Shown: positions 36,489 through 46,920, counted from the stretch's first letter. The stretch is DNA of 64,000 nucleotides from Thermoplasmata archaeon (GCA_021792045.1 JAJYVJ010000001.1:1-64000), one strand, 5' to 3'. Notes: generated from the letters alone by a model not told the origin. Made by a program: numbers and translations.

Positions 36489-37240
36489 TAACATGAGCAA
36501 GGAAATCATGTGCATTTGGTGAGAATCTAGAAGGTGGAATTATCCAATCTCCCTTCTCAGCGTGATGCGATCTCCACGGACTTTCTCGCCATGGTTATCA
36601 AATATTTCCTGCACTGATGTGCAAATGCTATGATCCTGCTTGCCTCTTAATTGCAATCTTATATTTCTCTTCAGGCGCGTTCGATGTCTGATGCCATTTG
36701 CTAAGAATAGAAATACTGGATCAAAATTAATTTCACAAATTGTCCAGAGACGCGATAAGCATTCCAATCCTCTCATCGACCCAAAAAAGAAAAAGATCCT
36801 TTATGTACATTCCATGTTTTTTTCCACTTTGAAATGAAATTTCGAGGATATGCAAGGTCATATAGGATACATGCTCTCATATCTGGAGTATCATGGATAT
36901 GAGATTCTAATATGTACAAATAGGTCGTTCACGGGTCAATGGGCGGTCAATGGTACAGGAATGGGTCGGATTATGGGTCGATGCATTATTTTGAAAATTT
37001 ACATGATCGCTGAATGAAACAAACGGTTCGGTGAAGCGCAGTAAAAACTCTCAAGTTCATGGGAAAATTATGATCGTAACTATGGGTGCCTTTCAATGTA
37101 TGGCGATTTATATTGTCTAGGACACAGTAATAATACCAATACATGCATAGAATCCAGATGACGTGGTTGCGTTTTAAGTCAAAACGCTTAATCGTCTCAT
37201 CAATCTTTTTATACTTGTATAGATTCTGTGTGCGACAAAA
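36489..37240. other. Gene-poor stretch with remnants and short repeats
   Basis: No intact gene. A minus-strand frame ending at 36540 has a protein-like tail (FDNHGEKVRGDRITLRREIG) and may be a gene remnant. At 36934-36980 short direct repeats occur: GGTCAATGG twice (36934, 36945) and ATGGGTCG twice (36961, 36973). Confidence 0.35.
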
Positions 37241-37250
37241 TATTTTTAAA
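37241..37250 (+). promoter_or_regulatory. TATA box of penicillin-acylase gene
   Basis: TATTTTTAAA is centred 26 bases before ATG 37272, so the mRNA probably starts at the initiation codon. Confidence 0.6.
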
Positions 37251-37271
37251 TGAGTACATATTTATATCATT

Positions 37272-40200
37272 ATGGCAGAGAAACGTTCGTTTTTAACTTT
37301 GTTGTTAGTCATCGCAATAGCGATTTTAATGATAGCTGGAGCCTTTTCCACAAGTGAGACTACGCAAATGAAATCTGTGCAGGCAAAGCCAGAGTTGGTT
37401 TTTGATAACCAGACACTAAACCTGAGCGGGTTAGAACACAGCGTAAATGTTGTTCAGGACAGCAATGGTGTGTATCACATATACGCTCAGGACAATCATG
37501 ATCTCTTCTATGCGCTCGGTTTCGTGCAGTCCGAGAATAGGCTTTTTAAGATGGAGACCTATGCCCTTGAAGGCATGGGTCTCATGTCCAGATTCTTTGG
37601 CCCTTTGTACCAGCCCTATGATGAATTTCAGGCAATGACGGGTGCTCCGCTGGCAGCTCAGAGGGATTGGAATTCCGTTGTGCAGAACAGAACCACAAAT
37701 GCCACCGATAGACTGACATATGATGCCCTGACAGCATACGCGGAAGGCATTAATTCATACATAAACTATACAAGAGATATCGGCGAGCTCCCAACCATGT
37801 TTGCTCTTACCAATACAACTCCGTTCTACTGGTCCCCTGTGTACTCCTTTGCTGTTCAGGAGGTCATGACGCAGTCTCTTGCTTTCGGAACAAATCCTCT
37901 CGTGTTCTCCCTAGTCTATTCGCTTCTCGGAAATCAGACATATGACCTGATACCCACATTCTCTCCGGTTCAGACTTATTATTATGGAGGCTACACAGGG
38001 GCACCGAATCAGAGCGTATTGGCAATATCGCATAACACTTACCCGGTTAATGCGACTCTGAAATCTCTCATAGTCGAAGTTATGGAGGAGTTCGATCCGC
38101 TTTCGATCATAACGAAGAATGATAGTTTGGATATGTCGTACTGGCTCCCGCATGGGCACAGCAACGAGTGGGTTGTTGCCGGAAATAGAACAACCACGGG
38201 CTATCCGATACTCACCGGTGGGCCTGTTCTGGCGTTCTCACTTCCGTCCATATGGTTTCAGGTTCAACTTGTCGATCCATCGTTCGATGTATACGGTGTC
38301 GTCCTGCCAGGAGCTCCTTCAGTGATCATAGGATTCAACAGGAATATCGCATGGACGCTTACAGATGTGCAGGATATATCGAGCCAGAACTTCTTCTTCT
38401 CGCAGACTGTCAGCAACGGTAAATATTTGTGGAACGGCACCTACTACCCCGTGAAGGAGTACGATATAAACGGTGTCGAAGTCAACTGGACAAACCTTGG
38501 CCCGATAATGGCGATTAACGGCACGACGGCACTCGTCATGCACTGGCTTGGAAATGAAGTTTCCAATGAGATAGGCGTTCTTCTTGATATCAACATGGCT
38601 TCAGACTGGTCTGAGTTCAGTTCAGATCTGAGCATGTGGATCGCTCCTTTCCAGAATTTCGCCTTCGCTGACAGGAACACGATCGGTGACATATCTGCAG
38701 GGCAGTACCCGATATTCTCCTCATCCAGTGGCATTCCGTACAACCCCGCGGGTGTTATGCCAGGGAACGGCAAAGAGTACATCTCGGGTGAAATTCCTTA
38801 TAACATGATACCTCACGCGGTGAATCCGTCAGCAGGGTACATAGTCTCCTCGAACCAGAGGCAGGTAGGCCCATCCTATCCGTACTGGCTTGGGAATACG
38901 CTCACCAACAGCCCCGGTTACCGGGCCGAGCTGGAGGCGTCATACCTCGCTGCTCACCCGAATGTGAGTGTGCAGGACATGATGAATCTACAGCTGAAGA
39001 ATTTCACAGACTATGAGGCGGTCCTCGCCATGCCATACATTCTCTCCGATCTTTCCCACTCGGGCTACTCCGGTGTGGTTTCGAGCATGTTCTCCTCATG
39101 GAACGAGAGTATGTCACCCTCATCGAAAACTACGACAGTATGGTTCTTCTTCTACGAGAATCTTTTCAACGACACATTCATACCATATCTGACAGAGAAG
39201 GGGTGGATACCAGGGTACGAGAATGTTCTCGGCTATCCCTCCGGTCTGAGCGGCAGCCTCCCGAACACTTCAGGGTACTCGCCTATGGACATGGTCATGC
39301 TTCAGATTATCGAACTGGGAAGTGCAAGGCCATTCTCGAACTTGAGCGTTACTTCGCTCATGTCTGAGGCTGCAAACCAGACTATGTCGTATCTGAATTC
39401 AAATTTCCCCAGCGGAAACTACACATGGTCGAATTTCTACGGTTTCGTCTTTCCAAATCTATGGGGGATCTCACAGTTTAATGTCGGGCCGCTTGTGACA
39501 GGCGGGGATTTCAACACGCCGAATGATGCGGGCGGAATAGCCCCAGATTACCCGCAAGGTGGGCAGAGCTGGGTCATGGTTGCGAACCTTTCGAACCTCT
39601 CAGATTCTTACGGCGTCTATCCAGGAGGGCAGAGCGAGAACCCGGAGAGTCCGCTCTATGCGAACTACGTCGATGACTGGATTTCCGGCCATTACCTGCA
39701 CCTGATCTTTGTTTCCAACTACACCCTCTTTCCTTCAGAGGAGGTCATGGATCGTTTCCTCTTCGTTCCCGACAGCGTGCCCGGGGATATGACGGCAAAG
39801 ATCGTTGCGTATTCAGGTGAGGTCATATCCGGATCTGTCAACGCCACAGGCTATGACTTTGGCGTATACATAGGTCCGGGAGTTACTAACGTATATGTGT
39901 ACCATGCACATGTCTTTGGAGCGAACGATCAGGGTGTCATCGCCCTCGATACGCATGGAATATTCATACTTGACAGCAACATAAGCCACAACGATGTTCA
40001 TGCGAATCCAGCCATACCTCTGAACACGGGCTTCGGTCTCTACGGCGTATCGGATTCATACGTTGTTGGTAACATCGTGACATATGATGCAGCTGGAGGT
40101 ATCGTCGTTTCAAACGCTGGAAGAATACCCACTGGATTGCCTTTTCCGCTGATGATGAACCTGTCTGCGAATTTCAACTTGATAGCGGACAACTATGTCG

Positions 40201-40769
40201 CCTTTGACGCAGATGGATGTGGCATCACCATAGTGGCATTCAATGCCGGCTCGACAGTATCTGGCAACTGGGTCTTCAATAACACGGTCCTGGGAAGCAT
40301 ACAGCTCCCCAATGGAACCTTCACAGGGCCGTATGTCGGCACTATCGTGGTGGCAGCAGACACACCCGGGACGATGAACACCGGAACCGTTGTCCTGGAC
40401 AACACGGTGATCGGCGGCCTTGAATCTAGCATCGTGGTGAACGCACAGGCCCCGACAGCAGAGGTCAACGGTGTCGAAATCATCGGCAATGTCCTTGTGC
40501 ATGGCGGATTCCAGAGGGTCAACGCACCCCCGTTCAGCAACGCATCCGATCTCAACCTTCCACCGGCTCCGAATGCCATAGCGATATACGGGAACTACCA
40601 GCCAGGGATGCCATTCTCCCCTGCCGTTGTGAACGTCTTTGCTTTCGACAACATCATGAAGGATCAGGGCATCGGTATATGGGTCGCCAACTCGTATCAC
40701 AATGTGTTCCTGGACAACGTATTCCAGAATGTTACCACGCCGTTTGAATCGTTCTACGGCGTGGGATGA
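37272..40769 (+). CDS. Penicillin-acylase-like hydrolase fused to beta-helix
   Basis: A very large exported protein (1165 residues) with an N-terminal signal peptide. Residues about 45-830 are a penicillin amidase/AHL acylase-type Ntn hydrolase (peptidase S45): YALGFVQSENRLFKME in the A-chain, then GHSNEWVVAGNRTTTGYPIL with the nucleophile Ser at S297, GVVLPGAPSVIIGFNRNIAW, and GPLVTGGDFNTPN late in the B-chain. The precursor should self-cleave before S297; His precedes it where Gly is common. Residues about 850-1165 are short repeats (GVYIGPG, NISHND, VVGNIVTYDAAGG, NLIADNYV) typical of a right-handed parallel beta-helix. No C-terminal helix is seen, so it may be released or held by the beta-helix. 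It would cleave amides of external peptides or acylated compounds. Confidence 0.85.
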   Translation: MAEKRSFLTLLLVIAIAILMIAGAFSTSETTQMKSVQAKPELVFDNQTLNLSGLEHSVNVVQDSNGVYHIYAQDNHDLFYALGFVQSENRLFKMETYALEGMGLMSRFFGPLYQPYDEFQAMTGAPLAAQRDWNSVVQNRTTNATDRLTYDALTAYAEGINSYINYTRDIGELPTMFALTNTTPFYWSPVYSFAVQEVMTQSLAFGTNPLVFSLVYSLLGNQTYDLIPTFSPVQTYYYGGYTGAPNQSVLAISHNTYPVNATLKSLIVEVMEEFDPLSIITKNDSLDMSYWLPHGHSNEWVVAGNRTTTGYPILTGGPVLAFSLPSIWFQVQLVDPSFDVYGVVLPGAPSVIIGFNRNIAWTLTDVQDISSQNFFFSQTVSNGKYLWNGTYYPVKEYDINGVEVNWTNLGPIMAINGTTALVMHWLGNEVSNEIGVLLDINMASDWSEFSSDLSMWIAPFQNFAFADRNTIGDISAGQYPIFSSSSGIPYNPAGVMPGNGKEYISGEIPYNMIPHAVNPSAGYIVSSNQRQVGPSYPYWLGNTLTNSPGYRAELEASYLAAHPNVSVQDMMNLQLKNFTDYEAVLAMPYILSDLSHSGYSGVVSSMFSSWNESMSPSSKTTTVWFFFYENLFNDTFIPYLTEKGWIPGYENVLGYPSGLSGSLPNTSGYSPMDMVMLQIIELGSARPFSNLSVTSLMSEAANQTMSYLNSNFPSGNYTWSNFYGFVFPNLWGISQFNVGPLVTGGDFNTPNDAGGIAPDYPQGGQSWVMVANLSNLSDSYGVYPGGQSENPESPLYANYVDDWISGHYLHLIFVSNYTLFPSEEVMDRFLFVPDSVPGDMTAKIVAYSGEVISGSVNATGYDFGVYIGPGVTNVYVYHAHVFGANDQGVIALDTHGIFILDSNISHNDVHANPAIPLNTGFGLYGVSDSYVVGNIVTYDAAGGIVVSNAGRIPTGLPFPLMMNLSANFNLIADNYVAFDADGCGITIVAFNAGSTVSGNWVFNNTVLGSIQLPNGTFTGPYVGTIVVAADTPGTMNTGTVVLDNTVIGGLESSIVVNAQAPTAEVNGVEIIGNVLVHGGFQRVNAPPFSNASDLNLPPAPNAIAIYGNYQPGMPFSPAVVNVFAFDNIMKDQGIGIWVANSYHNVFLDNVFQNVTTPFESFYGVG

Positions 40770-40920
40770 TTCGACAATCTAATCGAGTCTTACGTTGTCG
40801 GACAAAAGGAATTAAAAAATCTCATTTATTTCTCAATTAAAGCGTTATGCGTGGACCTTCATACTATGCGATTTTCAGGAAACTTACGGTAAATTTCGAG
40901 AGAACAGAATGTTCAAATAA

Positions 40921-40930
40921 TTTATATATA
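40921..40930 (+). promoter_or_regulatory. TATA box of stalked surface-protein gene
   Basis: TTTATATATA is centred about 31 bases before ATG 40957, giving a leader of only about five bases. A strong match to the archaeal consensus fits a highly expressed gene. Confidence 0.6.
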
Positions 40931-40956
40931 ACCACGGTATGACACTTTGATAAAAA

Positions 40957-43900
40957 ATGGAACATAAAGTTCTAGCTATAATAGTCGTGACTATTATGGT
41001 GCTGTCTGGGTTGGCTGTGCTGGGAGGCACTGTTGCAGCCCAGCCTTCACCAGGTGGCCACACAGCAACCGCCCTCTCGCAAGTCGCAGTGAAAGGGCAC
41101 TCGGCAAGTCCGTCGGCTTCATTCGCACTGAATCCGACAACTTACTATACAGGCTCAAGTCCAAGCGACTATTTTGCTGTTCCGGTACATGCAACCGGTG
41201 GAACATTCGCATCAGGTTCGACAGTTTATTTTTACCTGAGCACAAGTGATGCAGCTAGTGGGATAATAGGTGAAACCTCAACATTGGTCTCAAGCACCGA
41301 TTTAGGTTTTGCCGTTCTGCCAGCAAGCACTACGACGCTAAGCAATGTGATAACGTTCAACATCGGGAACTACAGTACGGCACCAGCAGCTGGATCGTAT
41401 TACGTCTTGGCTTCAAATGCAGCTCCTGGATCTTCGACAACATCTGCTCAGTTCTTCCTAGGACCTGCTGTTCAGCTCATAACAGTTCTGCCGACAATTA
41501 CCTTATCCCCGTTATCAGACATAGTTGGGTCTACAGTTACTGTTTTAGGTACTGGTTTCGATCCTGGCTCTACGATAGCCGTGGCATTCAGTTATCCAGG
41601 TAACACAACCATTGCATCTGCGACGGCAACCCTAAGCGGGGCATTCAAGACGACTTTCACTGTCCCGACAGTTAGCGGTGTTCCTTATACGGTAGTTGCG
41701 CAGGAGACAAATTCTTTCGGTTCATCATTCCCGGAGGGAGGAATAACGGCGCAGGCAACATTCACAGTTGATGCATCAATAGTGGTCTCGCCGTTCAGTA
41801 TAGACGGCTCAACCTCGGCCTCGTTTACGATAACGGGAACCGGGTTTGTCGCTGGCTCAACGATAGGAGCATCTACACCAACCACTACGAGCCCTGATAT
41901 AGAAGTCGGAGGTATACTAACTTATCATTCAGCAGTCACAGTTTCAGGTGATGGCTCATTTACACTGTCAGGCATAACGCTTTCTACGGCAATATCGCCA
42001 TCAAGTTCTGTCGGACCAGAGACAGTAACGGTTACGACATCGCCCTCATCTGACGTATCTTCGTTCAGTGATGCGATATACATATCGTCTCCAAATGTGC
42101 TTGAGCTTGGTTTCAGCTTTTCTGTTACACCTCTTGTTGGGTCCTACAATTATCCGGGCTCTTCAGTGAGTGCTGCAGTTTGGAACTTCCCTGCCTCAAC
42201 GTCAGTAAATGTGTATCTTGGGGCCTTCCTTCTTGGCACCGTTGTTACGAACTCGCTTGGTTTCGCTGAATTAAGCACCGCAATACCTGGTATGCCGGCA
42301 GGAATCTACACTCCAATGGCATCAGCTCCATCACAGAGTATAGACGTTTCTTCCTCATCGATTACTGTCAGCGCTTACTATGCGGCATATTCTTCTGGTT
42401 ACCTGCTTTCTTCGCCAACAACATCAGGCGGAGTCTATGTATCTAACCTAACAACGATAACTGTAGATGCTTATGGCCTTTTACCCGGTGTCTCGTACTA
42501 TGCGAATGACAGTGCTCTCGTAACATCAGCCTCTGGATTCAAAAATATAGTCGAGGATGGATATATCGTTAATGTGGCGGTAGGCTCACAGAACCTCATA
42601 ATGAATACCCTGGTACCTGCTAATAACGGCACACTGATCTTCACGTACTCACCTGACTATATCAGTTCCACATCTGCATCCTCCGCATCCTCCATAACCC
42701 TTGAAAGCGCCAGCGGTGTCTCAGTTTCTGGATACGATGCTCTTTCGATAGGATATATGCCAGTAGCGGAACCAACTGTCACTGTTAGTGTTTCCTCAGT
42801 TGCTCCCGGTTCAACCTTTTCGGTAACTATAAGTAACATCATACCTTACGGTGCAGAAGTTTCTGCCGATGCGTCTGACCTCTACAACCTCTATCTTGGA
42901 ACAACCGAGCTCAGCTATGTGTCAAGCGGAGTCTCCACAAATGTGATAAAATCTAGCTCTGGTTCGTTTTCGGCTAGTACATTCACAGTTCCTACAAGCT
43001 TCGTTGACGGGCCTAATGCACTTTATCTTGTATATGATACACAGTCAGTATCAAATGAGATTGCTTCCACGCCACTCTTGGTTTCAACGGCAGCAACGTC
43101 ATTAAACAGCGGTAGTCTAGTCGTATACTCTACCTCATCAGGCTTTGATGCGGTAGGATACAATCTTCTGCCATCGTCATCAGACTACACACTCTATTAC
43201 TTTACTGCCGCTGGAATATCATCTGGTACTTCGATCCCAACAGATAGTAACGGCGCATTCAACACTACCATCACAGTTACTTCACCAACAGCGGGAACAT
43301 ACCTAGTTCTGCTCGTAGGGAAATCGGGAACGACCTATCACAACCTATCAGGAACATACAGTATCTCTGCTTCATTGACCCTTTCATCAATACCGCCTAT
43401 CTATTCTGGAATGCCGGTAAGCTATGCATATTCGGGTCTGATTAGTGGTGTCAACTATGAGGTATTTGTTGGATCGATGTACATTGAGACCTTTACCTCT
43501 GACGGCTCTGGTTTCATTAGCTTTTCAGCACCCAACCTAGTTGGTACATTTGACGTAAACGTGACGTTTAACGGCGCCGTTGCAGTATCAGCTCCGATAA
43601 CTATATCTCCAACGATAATCCTGACACCAGGACTAGCTGCATTCCCAACAGAACCGGTATCATTCTCTTGGTTACTGGCACCTGGAACATACAGTCCCAG
43701 TGTATCACCAGACAATCCCGCTACTACACCTGGGGCGGGCCCGATACAGGTAACAGTATACGTTAATGGATCTCCGATCGCAATGGTTCAGGCTCTCTAC
43801 TCCTCTGGTCCAACGCTTAGTGGAACGTTTGAGATGCCAAACGGTGTTGCCGGAACTGTATACAACATCAGCTTCAGTTACTCACAGAGCGTTTCTACTA

Positions 43901-44760
43901 CGACCTCTGGATATACCCCGTACGGGACAACAACGTATCTAAGTGCAATGTCTGATGCATCAGCGCCAATAGTGCTATCAACAGGATCTGGTGCGTTCGT
44001 TGTGAGTATCTCGACCTCGACCCTAGTCGCTACAATACAGACAGCCATAGGGAACGCCATGAAGGTCCCACTATCCCAGCTCAATGCTTCGATCAAGGCT
44101 ATAAATGCGACGGCCGTCTTGATCAGCACGAAGTTCGGTGAGATGAACACAACACTTGGCATCCTTAATGCCTCTGTCTCTCAGATACTGCAGAACTCTC
44201 TCGTTCTCACAACTGACCTTGGCAACGTGCAGGTTACGCTCTCTCAGATAGATGCTCAGCTTGTCTCGTTTAACTCATCCCTTGCTGTGATAAATACGAC
44301 AGCAGGACAGCTGAAGGTTGATATCGCGAACCTTAACGCCTCGCTGGCTGCTTTCAACGGTAACATAATATCCATAAAGACGTCCCTTGGAACAATGTCT
44401 GGGACACTTGCAAGCATCAACGGCACCGTAAGTAGCAATGCGGCAGGTATAAGTACCCTCGTTGGATCGACAGCTACGATATCCACAAATCTCGGAACAC
44501 TGAGTGGAACTGTAACAAGTGTTTCCAACGGCCAGGCAACCATACAGACAAAGCTTGGTAACTTGACAACTGCGGTCGGAAATATACAGACCAAGACGAG
44601 CAACGTTTCATCATCCTTGAGCAATACGCTCATCTTTGAGATCGTTATCCTCGTCCTCGTTGTCATAACCCTCGCTCTTGTTGCTGTGGTTATCATGCGC
44701 GGAGGAAAGCAGTCACCGCCAAAAGAGTACAAGGAAGAGCCAAAACAGCCAAAGCAGTAA
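40957..44760 (+). CDS. S-layer-like surface protein with coiled-coil stalk
   Basis: A 1267-residue protein with a signal peptide (TIMVLSGLAVLGGTVAA), then about 1000 residues of Ser/Thr/Val-rich Ig-like beta domains with few charged residues and little Cys. Residues about 1030-1225 are regular heptad-like repeats (LSQLNASIKAINATAVLIST onward) that form a long Ser/Thr/Asn-rich coiled coil, then one helix (about 1228-1250) and a charged tail rich in Lys, Glu and Pro. This plan of beta head, coiled-coil stalk and membrane anchor is that of archaeal S-layer stalk proteins. A strong promoter and a terminator isolate it. It lacks enzyme motifs. It may be the main surface glycoprotein, but some relatives have no S-layer. 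Confidence 0.75.
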   Translation: MEHKVLAIIVVTIMVLSGLAVLGGTVAAQPSPGGHTATALSQVAVKGHSASPSASFALNPTTYYTGSSPSDYFAVPVHATGGTFASGSTVYFYLSTSDAASGIIGETSTLVSSTDLGFAVLPASTTTLSNVITFNIGNYSTAPAAGSYYVLASNAAPGSSTTSAQFFLGPAVQLITVLPTITLSPLSDIVGSTVTVLGTGFDPGSTIAVAFSYPGNTTIASATATLSGAFKTTFTVPTVSGVPYTVVAQETNSFGSSFPEGGITAQATFTVDASIVVSPFSIDGSTSASFTITGTGFVAGSTIGASTPTTTSPDIEVGGILTYHSAVTVSGDGSFTLSGITLSTAISPSSSVGPETVTVTTSPSSDVSSFSDAIYISSPNVLELGFSFSVTPLVGSYNYPGSSVSAAVWNFPASTSVNVYLGAFLLGTVVTNSLGFAELSTAIPGMPAGIYTPMASAPSQSIDVSSSSITVSAYYAAYSSGYLLSSPTTSGGVYVSNLTTITVDAYGLLPGVSYYANDSALVTSASGFKNIVEDGYIVNVAVGSQNLIMNTLVPANNGTLIFTYSPDYISSTSASSASSITLESASGVSVSGYDALSIGYMPVAEPTVTVSVSSVAPGSTFSVTISNIIPYGAEVSADASDLYNLYLGTTELSYVSSGVSTNVIKSSSGSFSASTFTVPTSFVDGPNALYLVYDTQSVSNEIASTPLLVSTAATSLNSGSLVVYSTSSGFDAVGYNLLPSSSDYTLYYFTAAGISSGTSIPTDSNGAFNTTITVTSPTAGTYLVLLVGKSGTTYHNLSGTYSISASLTLSSIPPIYSGMPVSYAYSGLISGVNYEVFVGSMYIETFTSDGSGFISFSAPNLVGTFDVNVTFNGAVAVSAPITISPTIILTPGLAAFPTEPVSFSWLLAPGTYSPSVSPDNPATTPGAGPIQVTVYVNGSPIAMVQALYSSGPTLSGTFEMPNGVAGTVYNISFSYSQSVSTTTSGYTPYGTTTYLSAMSDASAPIVLSTGSGAFVVSISTSTLVATIQTAIGNAMKVPLSQLNASIKAINATAVLISTKFGEMNTTLGILNASVSQILQNSLVLTTDLGNVQVTLSQIDAQLVSFNSSLAVINTTAGQLKVDIANLNASLAAFNGNIISIKTSLGTMSGTLASINGTVSSNAAGISTLVGSTATISTNLGTLSGTVTSVSNGQATIQTKLGNLTTAVGNIQTKTSNVSSSLSNTLIFEIVILVLVVITLALVAVVIMRGGKQSPPKEYKEEPKQPKQ

Positions 44761-44762
44761 AA

Positions 44763-44792
44763 TAGGGGAAATCCCCCATAATCTTTTTTTTA
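44763..44792 (+). terminator. Hairpin and T-run terminator
   Basis: GGGG and CCCC (44765-44776) form a short stem with a four-base loop, followed by a run of eight T. It follows the surface-protein stop codon by 4 bases, and would end that transcript. Confidence 0.65.
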
Positions 44793-44935
44793 AATTTTTT
44801 ATTCAATTTTTCTTTCAGTTTTCTTACCCAAATTTTTTAGTATTTTACATTTTTTATGGAATTTCCATGCGGCTTTAATTTCAGGCAGTGGAGCCTACGC
44901 AATCTTATAGTATACAATTGCATTCAGTCTCGCAT

Positions 44936-46846
44936 ATGGTTCATCGCATGAAGGAAAAGCTGCCCGCGATAACAGTTTCGCTCTTCTCTGCACTCTATAT
45001 ATCCTCCATGCTTTATATATCGTTCTTAAAATACTACACATTCCATGCAGACTTCGTGGATCTCGGCACTGAGAACCAGATCTTCTGGCTCCTCAGCCAT
45101 GGCTACCTATATCAGTTTCTCCACCTCTACCATTATGGCGCCGAGCTACAGAAACCCATACTCTTCATCATTCTTCCATTGTACTATATTTTCCCAAGCC
45201 CGTATCTCCTCATCACGCTGGAGACGGTCGCTCTCGGCCTTATCCCCGTGCCAATATACTTCCTCTCGGTAAAATTCACGGGATCGAAGTGGCTCTCGGC
45301 GATCCTGGCGTCACTTTCGATATTCTATTTTCCTCTGGTATCCGCAAATCTCTTCGATTTCCACATGATGACTTTCTCCCCTGTCTTGTATCTTTCAATG
45401 GCTGCCTCGTGGGCCTTAGGCAAAAGAAAGCTCATGATCCTCTTCGCCGCTCTCTCCGCGATGACAAATTCCCTCGTCCTCCTCATGGTCATATTTTTTC
45501 TCGTCTATGCGATATACATAGAACTTAAGGATCGCGGGATAAAAGCCACTCGTAGTTTAGTTGCCGTTTATTCTGCGGCGATCGCAGTCCTCATGGCTGT
45601 CATTCTTGTCTATACGCATTTTGGCCTCTACACATCCGGAGCCGCACCTCCGGGCGTTCCGATAAGCAGCGTAACAACGTTCGGACTCTCATCAAAGATA
45701 GAGCTTTTCATCTATCTCTTCGGCAACACCGGCTTCGTCCCCCTCCTTGAGCCGTGGACGCTGTTCTTCATGCTACCCTTCATAGGCTTCGTCTTCCTGT
45801 CTTCGAATGTCATAAACTACACGCTCTTCGGCCTAATGTTTCCCGTTCTCTCTGCAGGCCCGATGTTTCTCGGTCTCGTCCTTGCAGTTTCAAAGCTCGT
45901 CAAGTGGAGTGGCTACTTCAAGGATTATGAGGAAAGATTCTCCCTGAAAAGCCTCATAAGAAAGGCACGGGAACCTTCAGGAAGGATCATGATCCCATTC
46001 GTGATTGCCATGGTCGTTTTCGCTGCAGTGTATTTCCCTCTTAGCCCGCTGAACTCCGATATCGGTGGCTTCTACGGCGGGTACTACAACGGCAACCACC
46101 AGGTCGCCAATGACACCATGATTAACGAGAATGTCGTTTTCCTTCACAGCGTCCTCGGTCTCATACCGCAGGACGGTTCGGTACTGACACAGGACAACAT
46201 TCCCCAGCTCTCGGGAAGGGAGTATGTCCAGCCGCTTATTACGAGCTACAATGCCGATATTCCATACGATTACCTCCTCATGGATCTTCCGCTCAACTAC
46301 TTTGCCCAGCCTCAATTCCTGATTCCGATCGCGAATGCGGATATGGCTAGCTCACACTTCCGGATAGTTGCGGAGGGGTGCGGTGCGCTCCTTCTCGAAG
46401 CTAACTATTCGGGCCGCCCAATGATATTCAGACCGATGAAGGAGAACGTGACAGGATCTCAGATGACACCAGAAGGCTCCGGTTACATCTCGGGAACTGA
46501 TCTGTCGAACAATTATGCAGTCAACTCCTCTGAGATGTTCTCCGGCCCGGGTATGACGCTCCTTCCCGGATCGTATAATGTGACGTTCTACATATCTTCA
46601 AGGTCGATAATTCCCACGAACAGCACAATCCTGAGTCTCCAGGTTTACGCTCAGGGGCAGAGGCTCGGAGAATATGACATATTCCAGAGCAACTTCAGCA
46701 CGAGCGCTGTTTACTCCTTCACCGTTCACTTTACAACCGGCATCATTCTGCAGAATATGGACTTCATGGGCATCGTCCCCTCCAGGGATTCGAGTATTAC
46801 ACTTCACTGGATATCCATATCCCAACTATCTGCCCAGCCTCTTTAG
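44936..46846 (+). CDS. DUF2079-like polytopic membrane protein
   Basis: Membrane protein with about ten helices in the first 400 residues and an external C-terminal domain of about 220 residues. The first extracytoplasmic loop has DFVDLGTENQIFW and the next has LFDFHMMTFSPVLY, both matching DUF2079. That family resembles GT-C glycosyltransferases, which carry an acidic motif in the same loop, so a role in moving lipid-linked sugar is plausible but unproven. I choose ATG 44936, about 26 bases after TATAGTATA (44905-44913); a GTG at 44888 would add 16 residues. It sits between the S-layer-like gene and a PNGase A homologue. Confidence 0.7.
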   Translation: MVHRMKEKLPAITVSLFSALYISSMLYISFLKYYTFHADFVDLGTENQIFWLLSHGYLYQFLHLYHYGAELQKPILFIILPLYYIFPSPYLLITLETVALGLIPVPIYFLSVKFTGSKWLSAILASLSIFYFPLVSANLFDFHMMTFSPVLYLSMAASWALGKRKLMILFAALSAMTNSLVLLMVIFFLVYAIYIELKDRGIKATRSLVAVYSAAIAVLMAVILVYTHFGLYTSGAAPPGVPISSVTTFGLSSKIELFIYLFGNTGFVPLLEPWTLFFMLPFIGFVFLSSNVINYTLFGLMFPVLSAGPMFLGLVLAVSKLVKWSGYFKDYEERFSLKSLIRKAREPSGRIMIPFVIAMVVFAAVYFPLSPLNSDIGGFYGGYYNGNHQVANDTMINENVVFLHSVLGLIPQDGSVLTQDNIPQLSGREYVQPLITSYNADIPYDYLLMDLPLNYFAQPQFLIPIANADMASSHFRIVAEGCGALLLEANYSGRPMIFRPMKENVTGSQMTPEGSGYISGTDLSNNYAVNSSEMFSGPGMTLLPGSYNVTFYISSRSIIPTNSTILSLQVYAQGQRLGEYDIFQSNFSTSAVYSFTVHFTTGIILQNMDFMGIVPSRDSSITLHWISISQLSAQPL

Positions 46847-46889
46847 GTCAGTGTTGTGTCAACGGTTAAACTTCCCAGTGGAATAGTAA

Positions 46890-46899
46890 TATTTTTAAA
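46890..46899 (+). promoter_or_regulatory. TATA box of PNGase A-like gene
   Basis: TATTTTTAAA, identical to the element before the penicillin-acylase gene, is centred 26 bases before ATG 46921. Confidence 0.6.
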
Positions 46900-46920
46900 C
46901 TATGATGCATTGATTTCTGT

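Noticed and set aside
36934..36980. GGTCAATGG and ATGGGTCG repeats as a CRISPR or replication origin
   Set aside because: Only two copies each, spacing 11-12 bases, no cas genes and no Orc1/Cdc6 gene nearby.
40110..40700. Long minus-strand frame of 196 codons
   Set aside because: It lies inside the beta-helix part of the penicillin-acylase gene; the plus strand has clear domain homology, and high GC there reduces chance stops.
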